Assembly (NCBI RefSeq): GCF_003977665.1
Contig: NZ_RYYV01000002.1
Location: 372,001 to 436,000, forward strand
Origin: Dyella choica
GTDB lineage: Bacteria; Pseudomonadota; Gammaproteobacteria; Xanthomonadales; Rhodanobacteraceae
Direction of reading: 5' to 3'
DNA length: 64,000 nt
Made by a program: the position numbers and the translations under genes. This document shows positions 54,601 through 63,427 of the stretch, in pieces. The notes below the pieces were generated by a model. That model was not told the DNA's origin and ran no database searches. It saw only the letters and a list, made by a program, of their open reading frames with translations. Numbering within the stretch: position 1 is the first letter of the stretch; each line of letters starts with the position of its first letter.

Positions 54601-54920
54601 CTGTCCACGCGCTGCACCTTGATATGCAGACTCTGGACGATGTATTGGAGGTAGTTCGCCGAAATGCCATCCAATTGGCCTTTACGGTTCACGAAGGCAT
54701 AGGGCGCCCAATTGGGGTCCATGCCCAGCCGCAACGTCGGCAGTCCGGCCAGATAGGCGCGCTCGTGGGCCGTCAACGGAATATGCAGATCATAACTGGC
54801 CGCATTGCGGGGGCCCTCCACGAACTGCGCATCAGCAAACGCGGAGCCTGCCAGCGCCCACGCGCAGAACGCCAAAATCCGCGCCAGGCGCAGGCGCCTC
54901 ATCACCTCTTGGAGCCTCAT
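51624..54920 (-). CDS. BvgS/EvgS-like unorthodox hybrid sensor kinase
   Basis: A 1098-residue membrane phosphorelay protein. Domains in order: N-terminal signal/anchor; one periplasmic Venus-flytrap (SBP_bac_3) domain about 45-285 (LRLGMDPNWAPYAFVNRKG); a transmembrane helix about 295-320 (VIFVSIIVLGLIIVYL); two PAS domains (about 335-450 and 465-590); HisKA with FLATMSHEIRTPMSGVIG; HATPase with NALKFTDSG and GGTGLGLAI; a receiver (LLVEDQSLNLELL, VITDCAMPEMDG); and a C-terminal HPt with His in NAVHRILGVAR. BvgS has two flytrap domains; here one is clear. No partner regulator is adjacent. Confidence 0.92.
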   Translation of the reverse strand: MRLQEVMRRLRLARILAFCAWALAGSAFADAQFVEGPRNAASYDLHIPLTAHERAYLAGLPTLRLGMDPNWAPYAFVNRKGQLDGISANYLQYIVQSLHIKVQRVDSPSWVDTVGMANNGQIEVLVAVSNTSQLTAAFVLTQAYINYPEVIVAKNGRRLEDIHDLDGLRVAQVDNGGTGPSPGLNTSIAFQRVLVKSVQDGLQLVARGQVDAFVGNLGVAQRLIRQSHAGVLYVSGATGYSRSLSFGLAPQYEPLRVLMDRVLKAIPEEERERVQNTWLPTSLEYGVPRRTLWEVLTPIGLVIFVSIIVLGLIIVYLRREIYRRRQAQQELQFQLRFLESMMATLPTPVFVKDLQGRYVMVNSAFQQIVGRQAKDLIGRTASEVHPMQTASNDRLEALTREVLSTGKLAHGELQYRSHSGDLHDVIYWLQMVREEKERPRAVLGILVDVSPLRAMERQQRALKRQLIELTDMLPAVLFQVRYVPGKGFLPVFINPYAETLTGFSQDELMSNSPRWLPSVSPSARWRLWRALLHARRHHTCVEQELVLAREDGSQVWVRLEAVCHQSTEEGCIYTGYLGDVTQLKLQAESLARAKQEAERAARVKDVFLATMSHEIRTPMSGVIGVLELMDRSRMHADDQHLLDMARGAAATLLRILNDVLDFSKSQSSRLTIEHSPFSLREVIDSVVGLFAPEMRRKGLRFDILVSSLVAAGHVGDGQRLAQVLLNLVGNALKFTDSGSIEVAVEALSVDPLTLTQRLTVAVRDTGVGIDEAEQARLFEPFVQAGVRHHGGTGLGLAICKRLVEAMGGSISLHSAVGKGTSMEVTLELPVDKSANGATEMSTDSDSRRSITHVASAASGSRQAWDVPAHSILLVEDQSLNLELLTRQLQALGVQAFDTADDGMQAWKAYEKHAYQLVITDCAMPEMDGETLIRHIRAREAGTARRVCLVALTANAMEPQQQACLDAGADTVLLKPMEIDRLRALLQQVFGAPELSTPPILPPASIPAEEWPWLRDRILTDLEQELDVAVRAMNGQDWRRAWNAVHRILGVARLFKLSGIVSLATAIQAQLEQQDTSKIVMKPLEEAISALTAATRSSH

Positions 54921-55419
54921 AGCCCTACCTTTCGCCGGTGCCAGAGCCCAGATCGACGGGGCGATCCGGGTCCAGCCATTCCTGATGGGTGGTCACCCGC
55001 CACGGCTATTCTGCCATGGGTTTCCACTGCCTCGCGCTGGCGGACGCCACGACGAAAAATGGGGCATTCATCGGCCACAACAAGCCGGGGAATGATGATT
55101 TTTCCACTAATCCTGACGCCGTCTTAGCACAATGGCCAAGCTCAGACTTCAAATAGCCCGGCAAGTTGCATCCGGGATGTCACGAATGGCGGTCATGCCG
55201 CGTTGCCATCAGGCTCCCAATAGTCCACCCATCTGCGCGCGACGTGGAAGATTTCTGCTCCAGACGCATGGCTGCGCGCGCTGTGAAAGAGAAGCCATTG
55301 ATCAGTCAATCCAGTGGCCGCGCATGCCACATCGGCCGCTCCGATGGACAGCGGCCAAAAGCCAGCGCAGAGGATTTCAACTCGAGCACAATCCACGGGC
55401 ATCCCATTCATGAGTACCG
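54921..55419. other. Intergenic/ambiguous 0.5 kb
   Basis: An open frame at 55193-55453 (minus) overlaps the next gene's stop but has no ribosome site or recognisable domain. Nothing else is supported. The kinase promoter should be at its left end. Confidence 0.4.
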
Positions 55420-55761
55420 CTATAGTCGATGGCGAGTAGCGCATTTCAAACAAAGATTTTCATCGAATATGAAATCTATGGCGTAATTCAAAGGTTCGCC
55501 GACGCAAATATCATTGGCGCAAAATGGCATCCAATATTCCACTACATGGTATCGCCATCGAAGATCACCGCCCCCGCTTTCGATGACATCCGGCTGACCA
55601 AGACGCATTTCGACGTGCTTGCATTTTGTCATAGCGGGAGGAAACTCCCTGGCGAAGGTGGCATCATCACATCTTATCCAGCCAGCCAGTCGAATGGGCG
55701 AGCAAGAAGTATCAAACTTGAACAGAGCCATCCATTTATCGACCAGCCTTGACCTAGGCAT
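55420..55761 (-). CDS. Small hypothetical protein with strong ribosome binding site
   Basis: A 113-residue soluble protein of unknown family. It has a compact, evenly mixed sequence with many Trp, Cys and His (YHVVEYWMPFCANDICVG). No signal peptide is present. A perfect AAGGAGG lies 8 nt before the ATG, which is the main argument that it is real. Base composition is richer in A and T than its neighbours, suggesting acquired DNA. Confidence 0.62.
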   Translation of the reverse strand: MPRSRLVDKWMALFKFDTSCSPIRLAGWIRCDDATFAREFPPAMTKCKHVEMRLGQPDVIESGGGDLRWRYHVVEYWMPFCANDICVGEPLNYAIDFIFDENLCLKCATRHRL

Positions 55762-56186
55762 ATCTCATTCCTCCTTGATAGATCAACCACTCCGTGATTC
55801 CCAAGACGGATCGGCATCCTGCTAACCGACATTGATGCAAAACGATCCATCACAAATGAATATGAACAACACAACGATGGCAAACAACAAAAGGCAATCC
55901 AGCCAACATTTCTTTACGATGTCCATATACCCCCTTCCTTATACTTACCGTGAATTACCATCACCCAAATCAACGATCAAAAGCCAGATCATCAATGTAA
56001 CCACCCCTGCGCGACAGGTGCCTTTTGCCGTTCTTTTTCGCGACGGAAACGCTGACTTACGTACGTCATACCCCTGCTCGCCACATCGAGACGAGGGATA
56101 TACGACACACGATTCACAATCCGCATGAGGATAAAGTGAACCTATTTTTCAAATATTACTATGCGCTATAAATGGGTTTCAGACGA
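55762..56186. other. AT-rich intergenic stretch
   Basis: About 0.4 kb of markedly AT-rich sequence before the sensor kinase stop. The open frame 55832-56128 (plus) begins with a Met/Asn-rich run and has no domain, and is not supported. A foreign or decayed segment is possible. Confidence 0.45.
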
Positions 56187-57536
56187 TTACAAGCTCACCG
56201 CACGCTTGACTGTCACGCCACCCCGCTTCAGCACCAGCAATGCTTCGGTTCCACCACCATTCCGATTCTTCAATTGAAAACTTCCTCCATGCAAGCGCAC
56301 CAGCCGGTCCACGATCGCCAAGCCCAGGCCAGTCCCGGCAGCACTCGAACGACCGACGTCCGCACGAACGAAAGGACGTATCAAATACCTGGGGTCTTGA
56401 TCGAGCGGCAATCCAGGTCCACGGTCCAATACAGCCAGATGGACCCGTCCATGGGCACACCAGGTCTTGACCTCGAGGTCGGCGCCACCATATTTGCAGG
56501 CGTTATCCATCAGATTGGTGATGATTCGCGACATCGCCACGGGCCTGAATCGCAACATGAGCGGCCCGCCCAGATTCAAGTGAAAAGCGTGTCCGCTTTC
56601 ACTGAATAATTCCGCCAGTTGCCGAATCAGGGCGTTCAAATCGCCTTCGAGCGGCGCTTCCAGATGATTGTTTCTTATGTAATCGATGAACTGGCTGATA
56701 ATGGCGTCGATCTGGTTGATGTAGCGAACATGGGTTTCCTCTCCCGCATGCCCATCCATGGCCAGCGCCAGCCGTAGTTTGGTCAGTGGCGTACGAATAT
56801 CATGGGAAACGCCCGCCAGCATCACCGCGCGCGTCGACTCCATTTCCTCCAGGCTGGCCATCATCATGTTGAATTGCTCGGCAACGTCCGCCAGCTCGCT
56901 CGTACTGTATTCGCCAAGTCGTTCCGGACGTGCGCCATCCCGCACCTTTCTCGCTGCCGCTGCAATATCCTGTAGCGGCTTGCTAAGCCGTTGCTGAATC
57001 AGGAACGCCGCAGTCATGGCGAGCGAGGTGATGAGCACCGAAATCATCACTCTTGATAAGGTGATTCGCCACTGCAGCGGCGGCCCTACGCGGGACGCGA
57101 TCCAGTAATAGCGCCCGCCAACATTGATATGGGCCAGCAATTGCGGATGCGGCTGATTACGCCAGCGAATGGCTATGCCTGGCTTCACGTTGCGCTGAAT
57201 GGTGTCGAAGAACAAGGCAGCAAGCATGCTCTTGGGGCGAGGCTCCTCTGCCGGAGGATCACCCGTCAGGATCTTCATCTGACCGCTTTGGTTGATGCTG
57301 TCGATGTATTTGTCCCGCTGCGCCAGATCCTGGTCCGCGCTGACTGCATCCAGGACATTCAGCTGCGAAGCGACCAGCACCCCCAGCTCGATGACCCGGG
57401 GGCGTTGCATGAAATCGAAGACGAGCATGCTGGACACGTGCACCGTCACTGCCAGGGATACGAGCAAAACCAGGTTTCTTCCCAGCAGGGTCCGAGGCCA
57501 GAACTTAAGCTGGGTCACAGTCGGGTACAAAGACAT
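56187..57536 (-). CDS. EnvZ-like sensor histidine kinase
   Basis: A 449-residue inner-membrane kinase. Two transmembrane segments (LVLLVSLAVTVHVSSMLVF near 20-40 and VMISVLITSLAMTAAFLI near 175) flank a periplasmic domain. A HAMP domain follows, then HisKA with the phospho-His in MLAGVSHDIRTPLTKLRLAL. HATPase shows NLMDNACKYGG, DRGPGLP and GTGLGLAIV. The ATG at 57536 is 32 nt inside the response-regulator gene, and the longer frame to 57650 is its shadow. EnvZ-like by the HDIRTPLTKLRLA motif. Confidence 0.92.
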   Translation of the reverse strand: MSLYPTVTQLKFWPRTLLGRNLVLLVSLAVTVHVSSMLVFDFMQRPRVIELGVLVASQLNVLDAVSADQDLAQRDKYIDSINQSGQMKILTGDPPAEEPRPKSMLAALFFDTIQRNVKPGIAIRWRNQPHPQLLAHINVGGRYYWIASRVGPPLQWRITLSRVMISVLITSLAMTAAFLIQQRLSKPLQDIAAAARKVRDGARPERLGEYSTSELADVAEQFNMMMASLEEMESTRAVMLAGVSHDIRTPLTKLRLALAMDGHAGEETHVRYINQIDAIISQFIDYIRNNHLEAPLEGDLNALIRQLAELFSESGHAFHLNLGGPLMLRFRPVAMSRIITNLMDNACKYGGADLEVKTWCAHGRVHLAVLDRGPGLPLDQDPRYLIRPFVRADVGRSSAAGTGLGLAIVDRLVRLHGGSFQLKNRNGGGTEALLVLKRGGVTVKRAVSL

Positions 57537-58227
57537 AGCCGATGCCCCAGACGGTGCGGATATAGCGTGGCTTGCGTGGTTCTTCCTCGATCTTCCGGCG
57601 CAGGCGCAACACTTGTACATCCAGGCTTCGGTCCATGGATTCGTGGTCACGTCCGTGGATCTTTTCCAGCAGATGGTCGCGACTCAGCGGCCGGTGCGGA
57701 TTGGAAGCAAAGACCCGCAACAACTGAAACTCCATGCTTGACAGGGTGATCGCCTCAGCGCCCCGCGTCAGCCGCATTTTCGATACGTTCAAGGCGAACG
57801 GCCCGAAAGCCTTGATCTCGTCGTCGTCCCACGTGGAGTCGGTATGCAGCATGCGTTGGCGCCGGAACATGGCGCGCAAGCGCGCGACCAGTTCACGCGG
57901 GTCGAAGGGTTTGGACAGGTAGTCGTCAGCGCCCATTTCGAGACCGAGGATGCGATCGATCGGGTCGCCCCGTGCGGTCAGCATCAGCACCGGAATGGTT
58001 TGCCCCGCGGCACGCAGGCGCCGGCAAACGGACAAACCGTCCTCGCCCGGCATCATCAGATCCAGTACCAGTGCATCGTAGGGTTCGCGTTGCAGATACC
58101 GATCGAGCTGCTCAGGATTTTCCACGGCGCGCACGTCAAAGCCGTGATCTCCCAGGTAGCGGCGAAGCATGCTACGCAGTTCGGCATCATCGTCCAGTAC
58201 CAAGACTCGGGGGGGCCCGTCATTCAC
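57505..58227 (-). CDS. OmpR-like response regulator
   Basis: A 240-residue winged-helix transcription factor. The receiver has LVLDDDAELR, the phospho-acceptor Asp in ALVLDLMMPGEDG, LMLTARG and YLSKPFDPREL. The C-terminal DNA-binding domain has LTRGAEAITLSSMEFQLLRV and RTVWGIGYVF. The GTG at 58227 is preferred because AAGGAG lies 6 nt upstream and the length fits OmpR; an ATG at 58269 is possible. The kinase gene overlaps its end. Confidence 0.93.
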   Translation of the reverse strand: MNDGPPRVLVLDDDAELRSMLRRYLGDHGFDVRAVENPEQLDRYLQREPYDALVLDLMMPGEDGLSVCRRLRAAGQTIPVLMLTARGDPIDRILGLEMGADDYLSKPFDPRELVARLRAMFRRQRMLHTDSTWDDDEIKAFGPFALNVSKMRLTRGAEAITLSSMEFQLLRVFASNPHRPLSRDHLLEKIHGRDHESMDRSLDVQVLRLRRKIEEEPRKPRYIRTVWGIGYVFVPDCDPA

Positions 58228-58398
58228 AGCTAACTCCTTGCTGATCGATCTGACGGACACCTGTTTCATGGCCGAAAGATCAAGCACCATTCTGGCCCAT
58301 CCACACACCGCCTTCCTATGCCTGTAAGAGTTTGTAACAACTTCCCGCGGCACGCGGCATAATTCTCATCCTAACACGTGACTGAGTTCAGCCATCCC

Positions 58399-59016
58399 TT
58401 ACGCACGGCTGGAGGAAAGAACCAGCTTCAGGCCCAGCGCGCAAAAGCCGGCGGCAAAGCTGCGCCGCAACCATGCTGTGACCTGGGGCCGTGCAAGCAC
58501 GTATGTCCGCATGAACGACGCAAACACACCGTAGATCGCAAAGGTCACCAGTGTCATCAGCATGAAGACCGCACCGAGCGCCAAAAGCCGCAGCATGGGC
58601 GACGGATCGTCCCTGGCGATGAACTGGGGCAGAAAGGCCAGGAAGAAGATCGGCAGCTTCGGATTGAGCAGATTGAGCAGGACGGCCGAGCCGATCATCT
58701 GCAAAGGCGGGCGCGCCGCATCGTCCTGGCGCGGATCAAGCGCACTGCGGTCGCGCAGCGTGCGCCAGGCCATATATAGCAGATAGGCGGCGCCGAGGTA
58801 TTTCAATAGCCCGAAGGCGAACTCACTGGTGCGGAAGAGAGCTGCCAGTCCAAGTACGGCAACCGCCATATGCGGTAGGATGCCGAGGGTGCAGCCGATG
58901 GCCGCCAACAGGCTGGCGCGTGCGCCGCGCGACAACCCGATCGACACCGTATAAAGCACCCCCGTTCCTGGGGATGCCACGACCAGGAATGACGTGAGAA
59001 GAAATTCGGCGTTCAT
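58399..59016 (-). CDS. LysE/RhtB family amino-acid exporter
   Basis: A 205-residue inner-membrane protein with about six hydrophobic helices. The N-terminal VVASPGTGVLYTVSIGLSRG is the LysE/RhtB signature (PGPxxxxxxxxGxxxG variant), and AAYLLYMAWRTLRDRSA and NLLNPKLPIFFLAFLPQF are family blocks. It is divergent in arrangement from nothing obvious; the substrate is probably an amino acid or derivative but cannot be specified. Confidence 0.9.
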   Translation of the reverse strand: MNAEFLLTSFLVVASPGTGVLYTVSIGLSRGARASLLAAIGCTLGILPHMAVAVLGLAALFRTSEFAFGLLKYLGAAYLLYMAWRTLRDRSALDPRQDDAARPPLQMIGSAVLLNLLNPKLPIFFLAFLPQFIARDDPSPMLRLLALGAVFMLMTLVTFAIYGVFASFMRTYVLARPQVTAWLRRSFAAGFCALGLKLVLSSSRA

Positions 59017-59180
59017 ACGCCGACATCCGCGACTTCGTTCGTTCGTATGGAACCAGCCGGAACTCTACTGCCCGTGACCATGCGTGTCTCTCCTCGTGAA
59101 AGCGGGAAAGACGTCACGATCGCAAACCCGGCCGCATGCCGTCTTGAAGAATATTGCAGCCGCGGATGCCTCGAGATGCA

Positions 59181-59978
59181 CTAAGCCAGGGCGGCGTGGT
59201 AGCGCGCCGGCGTAATGCCGAGCTGGCGAACGAAAGCGCGGGTCAAATGGCTCTGGTCGGCAAATCCGCTAAGCGCAGCTGCCTCGGCAGCACAATGCCC
59301 TTGCGCCAGACATCGCCTGGCCAAGCGAACCCGCTGCTGGATACGGTACGCGTGCGGAGTGGTGCCCATGTCGCGCATGAAGCCCCGGATCAGTTGAAAG
59401 CGGCTCATGCCACAGGCCGCTGCCAACTCGCACAAAGGAGTGGCCGCATCCGGCTCGGCGTCGATCCATTCAACCGCTCGCGCGATCGCCGGTGATGTAC
59501 GCGGCAGCCGCGGCCCACTCATGCGATATCGCTGCATGATACGCACTAGGCAGGCAAGCAGCTGCTCTTGGGCGTCATCGCAGCTTGCGCCGACAGATTC
59601 CAGCGAGCCCAGCAGCTTTATCACCTCCGCTGCCAAGGAACGGTCTCGCGCGACGGGCCGAAACTCCACGTCGCCACCGCCCAGTTCATCGGCCAGCTCG
59701 CGCAGCACCAGGCTGGGTTCGAGATAAAGAATATGCCACTCACGCGCGCCGCCGATCGGTGATCCATCGTGCATCTCGCCAGGATTCACCATGATCACAT
59801 CGCCCACGGCGGATTCCACCGTACCTGCCCCGCTCCAGGATTTCTGGGCGCCGGCGGTGATCACGCCGATGCCGAACTGATCGTGCGCATGGCGGGGAAA
59901 CGCATGCTCGCTGAACAGAGACCAGGCTTCCACGCCAGGCAGGCGGGATCGGTGCGGAATGATCTGATGGGTTTTCAT
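59181..59978 (-). CDS. AraC-family transcriptional regulator
   Basis: A 265-residue regulator. The N-terminal cupin-like sensing domain has FPRHAHDQFGIGVI and MVNPGEMHDGSP. The C-terminal domain has two helix-turn-helix units: LCELAAACGMSRFQLIRGF and AAEAAALSGFADQSHLTRAF, followed by GITPARY. The ATG at 59978 is chosen on homology-style length although no clear ribosome site precedes it. It is co-directional with the LysE-type exporter 165 bp downstream, which it may control. Confidence 0.9.
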   Translation of the reverse strand: MKTHQIIPHRSRLPGVEAWSLFSEHAFPRHAHDQFGIGVITAGAQKSWSGAGTVESAVGDVIMVNPGEMHDGSPIGGAREWHILYLEPSLVLRELADELGGGDVEFRPVARDRSLAAEVIKLLGSLESVGASCDDAQEQLLACLVRIMQRYRMSGPRLPRTSPAIARAVEWIDAEPDAATPLCELAAACGMSRFQLIRGFMRDMGTTPHAYRIQQRVRLARRCLAQGHCAAEAAALSGFADQSHLTRAFVRQLGITPARYHAALA

Positions 59979-60092
59979 CGAGGCTGACAACTGCGAGTGC
60001 TCGGCCGTTTCGTCCGCCAAGATACGCCAAACGGGCCTGTCTCGCACAGCGTGCAGGCAGTATGCATGACACAAATCAGAGCATCCCTAGGA

Positions 60093-60321
60093 AAGCTCTG
60101 GATTTATTCAGAGCTTCCGCGGTGCAAGGATGCACCGCCCACGAATCAAGCACGTAAGTGCTTGATTCGTGGTAGTGGCGTGCGGACAAATCCGCAGGGA
60201 GCGGATTTGGCCAGCCCATGGCTGGCCCGTAGGGCTTGCTCCAGGAATGGAGCAAGCACATGCGTCGCGCGACGCGTCTGAAAAAAACCAGGACGGATTT
60301 TTTGACCATCCCTAGGGATGG
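60093..60321. repeat. Array of eight consecutive hairpins/palindromes
   Basis: Perfect stems in order: 60093-60116 (8 bp), 60119-60138 (8 bp), 60139-60172 (15 bp, 4-nt loop), 60187-60209 (9 bp), 60210-60226 (7 bp), 60234-60257 (10 bp), palindrome 60262-60275, palindrome 60306-60321. The first six are nearly head to tail. The array fills the gap between the AraC gene and the LysM gene. Confidence 0.9.
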
Positions 60322-60389
60322 CCCCAATGGACGCTGTTGAGCGTTTGCTTCCCAATAGGGGTCTTTCCCCACTGATACAAAGGCAGCAC

Positions 60390-63300
60390 ATGATCCCGCG
60401 CGACTTTGATGCCTCCGCCGCCGTCACCGCACAAACCACGCAATCGCAACAGCCATCGCAGCAGCCGCAACAATATCGCGTGCAACGCACTGATACATCC
60501 GTGGATGACATCGCAAAGCATTTTGCGGTCACAACAGATGCCATAGTGCATGCCAACCCGGGCAAGTTCGACCAATCTTTGAAGGTCATGCCCGGCGATG
60601 TACTGACGATTCCGGCGAGCGATCCCTCCAGCTCATCCCCCCGCGATGCGACCGCGCCCGCCACGACACCGCAACAACAGGTGGACAAGGCGTTGGCGGA
60701 CTTGCATGCGGCAGAGCAGACCAGCCCGCACAATCGCATGGAGGCTCAGGCTCTGGCTGACTCGCGCGCCCAACTGCAGGATAAGCTCAACCAAGCAGTG
60801 GACGCCGAGGTCCAGGCACGCCTCAGCGAGAAACCTCCCGTCGACACTTCGCTCACGCCGCAGCAACGCAAGGAACTGGGCGAGACCGCTCCCAGTGAAG
60901 CCGACCGCGCAGCGGGCATCCGCCAGGACATCGTCGATCACTACAAGGGTGACGCCGATGTGCAGCAAGCGGTGGATACGCAGGAGGCGAATACGATCCT
61001 GCGCAATGTCGACCAGGCAACCTGGTACACCAATCCCAAGGAAAAGCTGCAAGCGCTGGATGCGGAGCTGCAATCGGCCTCCTCCGACCAGGTGCGTTCG
61101 ATTGCAGGCCGGCAGAGCACCTATCTCGGCATCGTGAAAGCTGCCTCCGACTGGGCCGCGCAGCCGTTCAACGGCAATACCCAGTTCCAAAACGACGGTC
61201 AGTTCGCGAAGGCTGCGCAGGGCGCGGACGATGCCTCCGCCCGCTACGTGGATATGCTGTCCGGCATTTCGTCGCAGCAAATGCGTGCCGACCTGATCGC
61301 GAACGCAACGCCACAGCTCGACCAGCTGGCTCATTTCGCCTCTTATTACCTCGGCGCGGACCAGAACCAGCACGTGAGCAACGCCATGACGAATCTTTCG
61401 TCCGTGGTCGGCATCCTGGGGCAACAGGACCGGGCCGCTGCGCAATCGCTGGCCGGCGACCTGGTCGACCACATGACCATCGGACGCGCCTGGACCGGGG
61501 GGGACAGCAAAATAGAATTGCTCACCGACGCGGTGAAACAGTCCAGCGATCCGACGCTGGCCTTGAGCATCATCGATCACGTACGCGGCAATGGCAAAGA
61601 CCCCATCGCGAACAACTGGGCCGACAACGCACGCGGCCAAGTGTTTCAGGCGGTCGCCGATTCGCGCAACAAGGTGGGTGCGGACCTGCAGGGCTACGTC
61701 AGCCTGACCGGCGAATTGGGCAGCCTGATCGCCAAGGAAGGCCAATCGATGACGGCGGATCAGCTGAACCAGGCCATCGACGCCTACAGTAAACACAAGG
61801 GCGCACAGTGGGAACAGAACGTGGCTCAGTCACAGCAGCAGCTGGCGGCTGACGGCAAGTCGCTGTTATCGCAGGAGGCGGCCTTGGGTGCCTGGTTTGC
61901 CAACCACCCTGACGACGCCGATGCTGCAGGCAACAACATAAAATCGCTGGTGAACGATCAGAGTGCCCAGGCCGCCATAAAGCTTGCAGTGCAATTCGAT
62001 CCGACGCTTATGCAAGGCGAACAGGGTCAGAACATGATTACCTTCATGGCGCAGGCCGGCAAGGTCGCCGACCAGGGAGGTCGCAAGATGATCCAGGAGC
62101 TAGGCACTAATTACGTCAAGGGGCGCATGAGTCAGATCAGCAGCGAGCTGGCCGCGAACAATGACATTGCCACTCGCTCAAAGGCGCTCGACGAACTGAC
62201 CGAACTGGGTAACAACAAATCGCTCGCCGCCATGCTGGGCTTGAGCGACGCCAAGGTGGTCGACCTGAAATCCGCCACCGACTTGCTCAAGAAGAACATC
62301 AATGATTACAGCGCGCTGTCCGACGCAGCCAAGAGCCCCGATACGCTCAAGGCGGCCCTGCAGAGCAATCTTGATGACACCAAAAACGCGCTTTCAGGGA
62401 TCAAGGGGTTTGCCAGCGGCACGCCGATCAGCAACGTATTTCGCGCGTTCAGTGTCGCCGCGGCGGGCTTCAGCATGGTCAACGCCTACGACAAGGCAGG
62501 CACGCCCAATCAGAATCCGAACGGGTGGGTTCAAGCGCGCAACGATCTGTCGGCCTTCGCAAGCACCGTCGGCTTCTCCCAGAAGACGGTGGGACTGGCA
62601 ACCAGTATGGGCTTGGTCGGTCGTGACAGCCTGATAGGCAAACTTGGCGCGCGCGGGGTGGACCACTTCGCCAATTATCTGTCGGGCGGCATCGACGTAT
62701 GGAAGGCCGGCGAAGATTTCAACAAGGGCGACAACACCGAGGGCGGGCTGTATGCGATGACAGGCGTTGGTTCGATCATGTGGGCGGCAGGCAATGCAGC
62801 TGCCGGCGGCGAGGGCATGTTTGCCGGCGCCCTCGCCGGCGGCGCCGAGGCGGGCAGTTGGGCCGGTCCGATCGGCATCGGCCTCGTCGCGCTGGGCACC
62901 ATGGGACTGATGGCGTACCAGGACAAGAAAGCCAACGATCAGGCAGTGCCGGGCCGCGATGCGTTCCTGCAAGGACTTGGCTACAACAAGAGTGCGGCCA
63001 ATGCTCTTGCAGCGTGGCATAGCAACGACGATGCTGCGCCTACAAGCATGCTGATGCGCTACGGCGAACTGCATGGCCTGAATCCGCAGCAGACCATGAC
63101 CTGGTTCAATGGCCTCAACGCGGACCAGCAGAAAACGTTTGCCGGCGCCATGCTGTCTGCGCTGGACACCGTGGGCGGCGATGCGAGCAAGTTCCAGGCG
63201 ACGTCCAAGAACGACCACAATTGGGACGACATGGCCCAACACAACGAGTTGCTCACCGGCAACGTCGACCATGGTATTTTCGGCAGCGGCCCCGGGGTTT

Positions 63301-63419
63301 TGCTGGACGGAAGTTTCATGGCCTCAACCGGCTTTCCGGTGAATACCGAAGAGCAACCTGATTCGGCACATCAGCTCGACATAACGCTACAGGACCTGCT
63401 CGGGGCGAATCCGGCTTGA
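60390..63419 (+). CDS. Large LysM-containing protein, possible secreted effector
   Basis: A 1009-residue protein without a signal peptide. A LysM module lies near the N-terminus (about residues 26-75: YRVQRTDTSVDDIAKHFAVT, VMPGDVLTIP). A long Ala/Gln/Asp-rich helical body fills about 75-770. A Gly/Ala-rich hydrophobic region follows about 790-870 (GSIMWAAGNAAAGGEGMFAG), with a compact C-terminal domain. I do not recognise the body. Large Ala/Gln-rich LysM proteins lacking signals are seen among type III- or type VI-delivered proteins, but no secretion genes are adjacent. AAGG lies 7 nt before the ATG at 60390; the frame is open from 60318, inside the hairpin array. Confidence 0.75.
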   Translation: MIPRDFDASAAVTAQTTQSQQPSQQPQQYRVQRTDTSVDDIAKHFAVTTDAIVHANPGKFDQSLKVMPGDVLTIPASDPSSSSPRDATAPATTPQQQVDKALADLHAAEQTSPHNRMEAQALADSRAQLQDKLNQAVDAEVQARLSEKPPVDTSLTPQQRKELGETAPSEADRAAGIRQDIVDHYKGDADVQQAVDTQEANTILRNVDQATWYTNPKEKLQALDAELQSASSDQVRSIAGRQSTYLGIVKAASDWAAQPFNGNTQFQNDGQFAKAAQGADDASARYVDMLSGISSQQMRADLIANATPQLDQLAHFASYYLGADQNQHVSNAMTNLSSVVGILGQQDRAAAQSLAGDLVDHMTIGRAWTGGDSKIELLTDAVKQSSDPTLALSIIDHVRGNGKDPIANNWADNARGQVFQAVADSRNKVGADLQGYVSLTGELGSLIAKEGQSMTADQLNQAIDAYSKHKGAQWEQNVAQSQQQLAADGKSLLSQEAALGAWFANHPDDADAAGNNIKSLVNDQSAQAAIKLAVQFDPTLMQGEQGQNMITFMAQAGKVADQGGRKMIQELGTNYVKGRMSQISSELAANNDIATRSKALDELTELGNNKSLAAMLGLSDAKVVDLKSATDLLKKNINDYSALSDAAKSPDTLKAALQSNLDDTKNALSGIKGFASGTPISNVFRAFSVAAAGFSMVNAYDKAGTPNQNPNGWVQARNDLSAFASTVGFSQKTVGLATSMGLVGRDSLIGKLGARGVDHFANYLSGGIDVWKAGEDFNKGDNTEGGLYAMTGVGSIMWAAGNAAAGGEGMFAGALAGGAEAGSWAGPIGIGLVALGTMGLMAYQDKKANDQAVPGRDAFLQGLGYNKSAANALAAWHSNDDAAPTSMLMRYGELHGLNPQQTMTWFNGLNADQQKTFAGAMLSALDTVGGDASKFQATSKNDHNWDDMAQHNELLTGNVDHGIFGSGPGVLLDGSFMASTGFPVNTEEQPDSAHQLDITLQDLLGANPA

Positions 63420-63427
63420 GCCTCTGC

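Noticed and set aside
55193-55453. 86-residue minus-strand frame after the small hypothetical gene
   Set aside because: It overlaps the upstream gene by 34 nt without a ribosome site and shows no domain.
42919-60122. Identical 16-mer TTCAGAGCTTCCGCGG at 42919 and 60107
   Set aside because: One shared 16-mer is expected by chance at roughly this level in 64 kb, so alone it is not evidence of a mobile repeat; it is mentioned only with the hairpin array.
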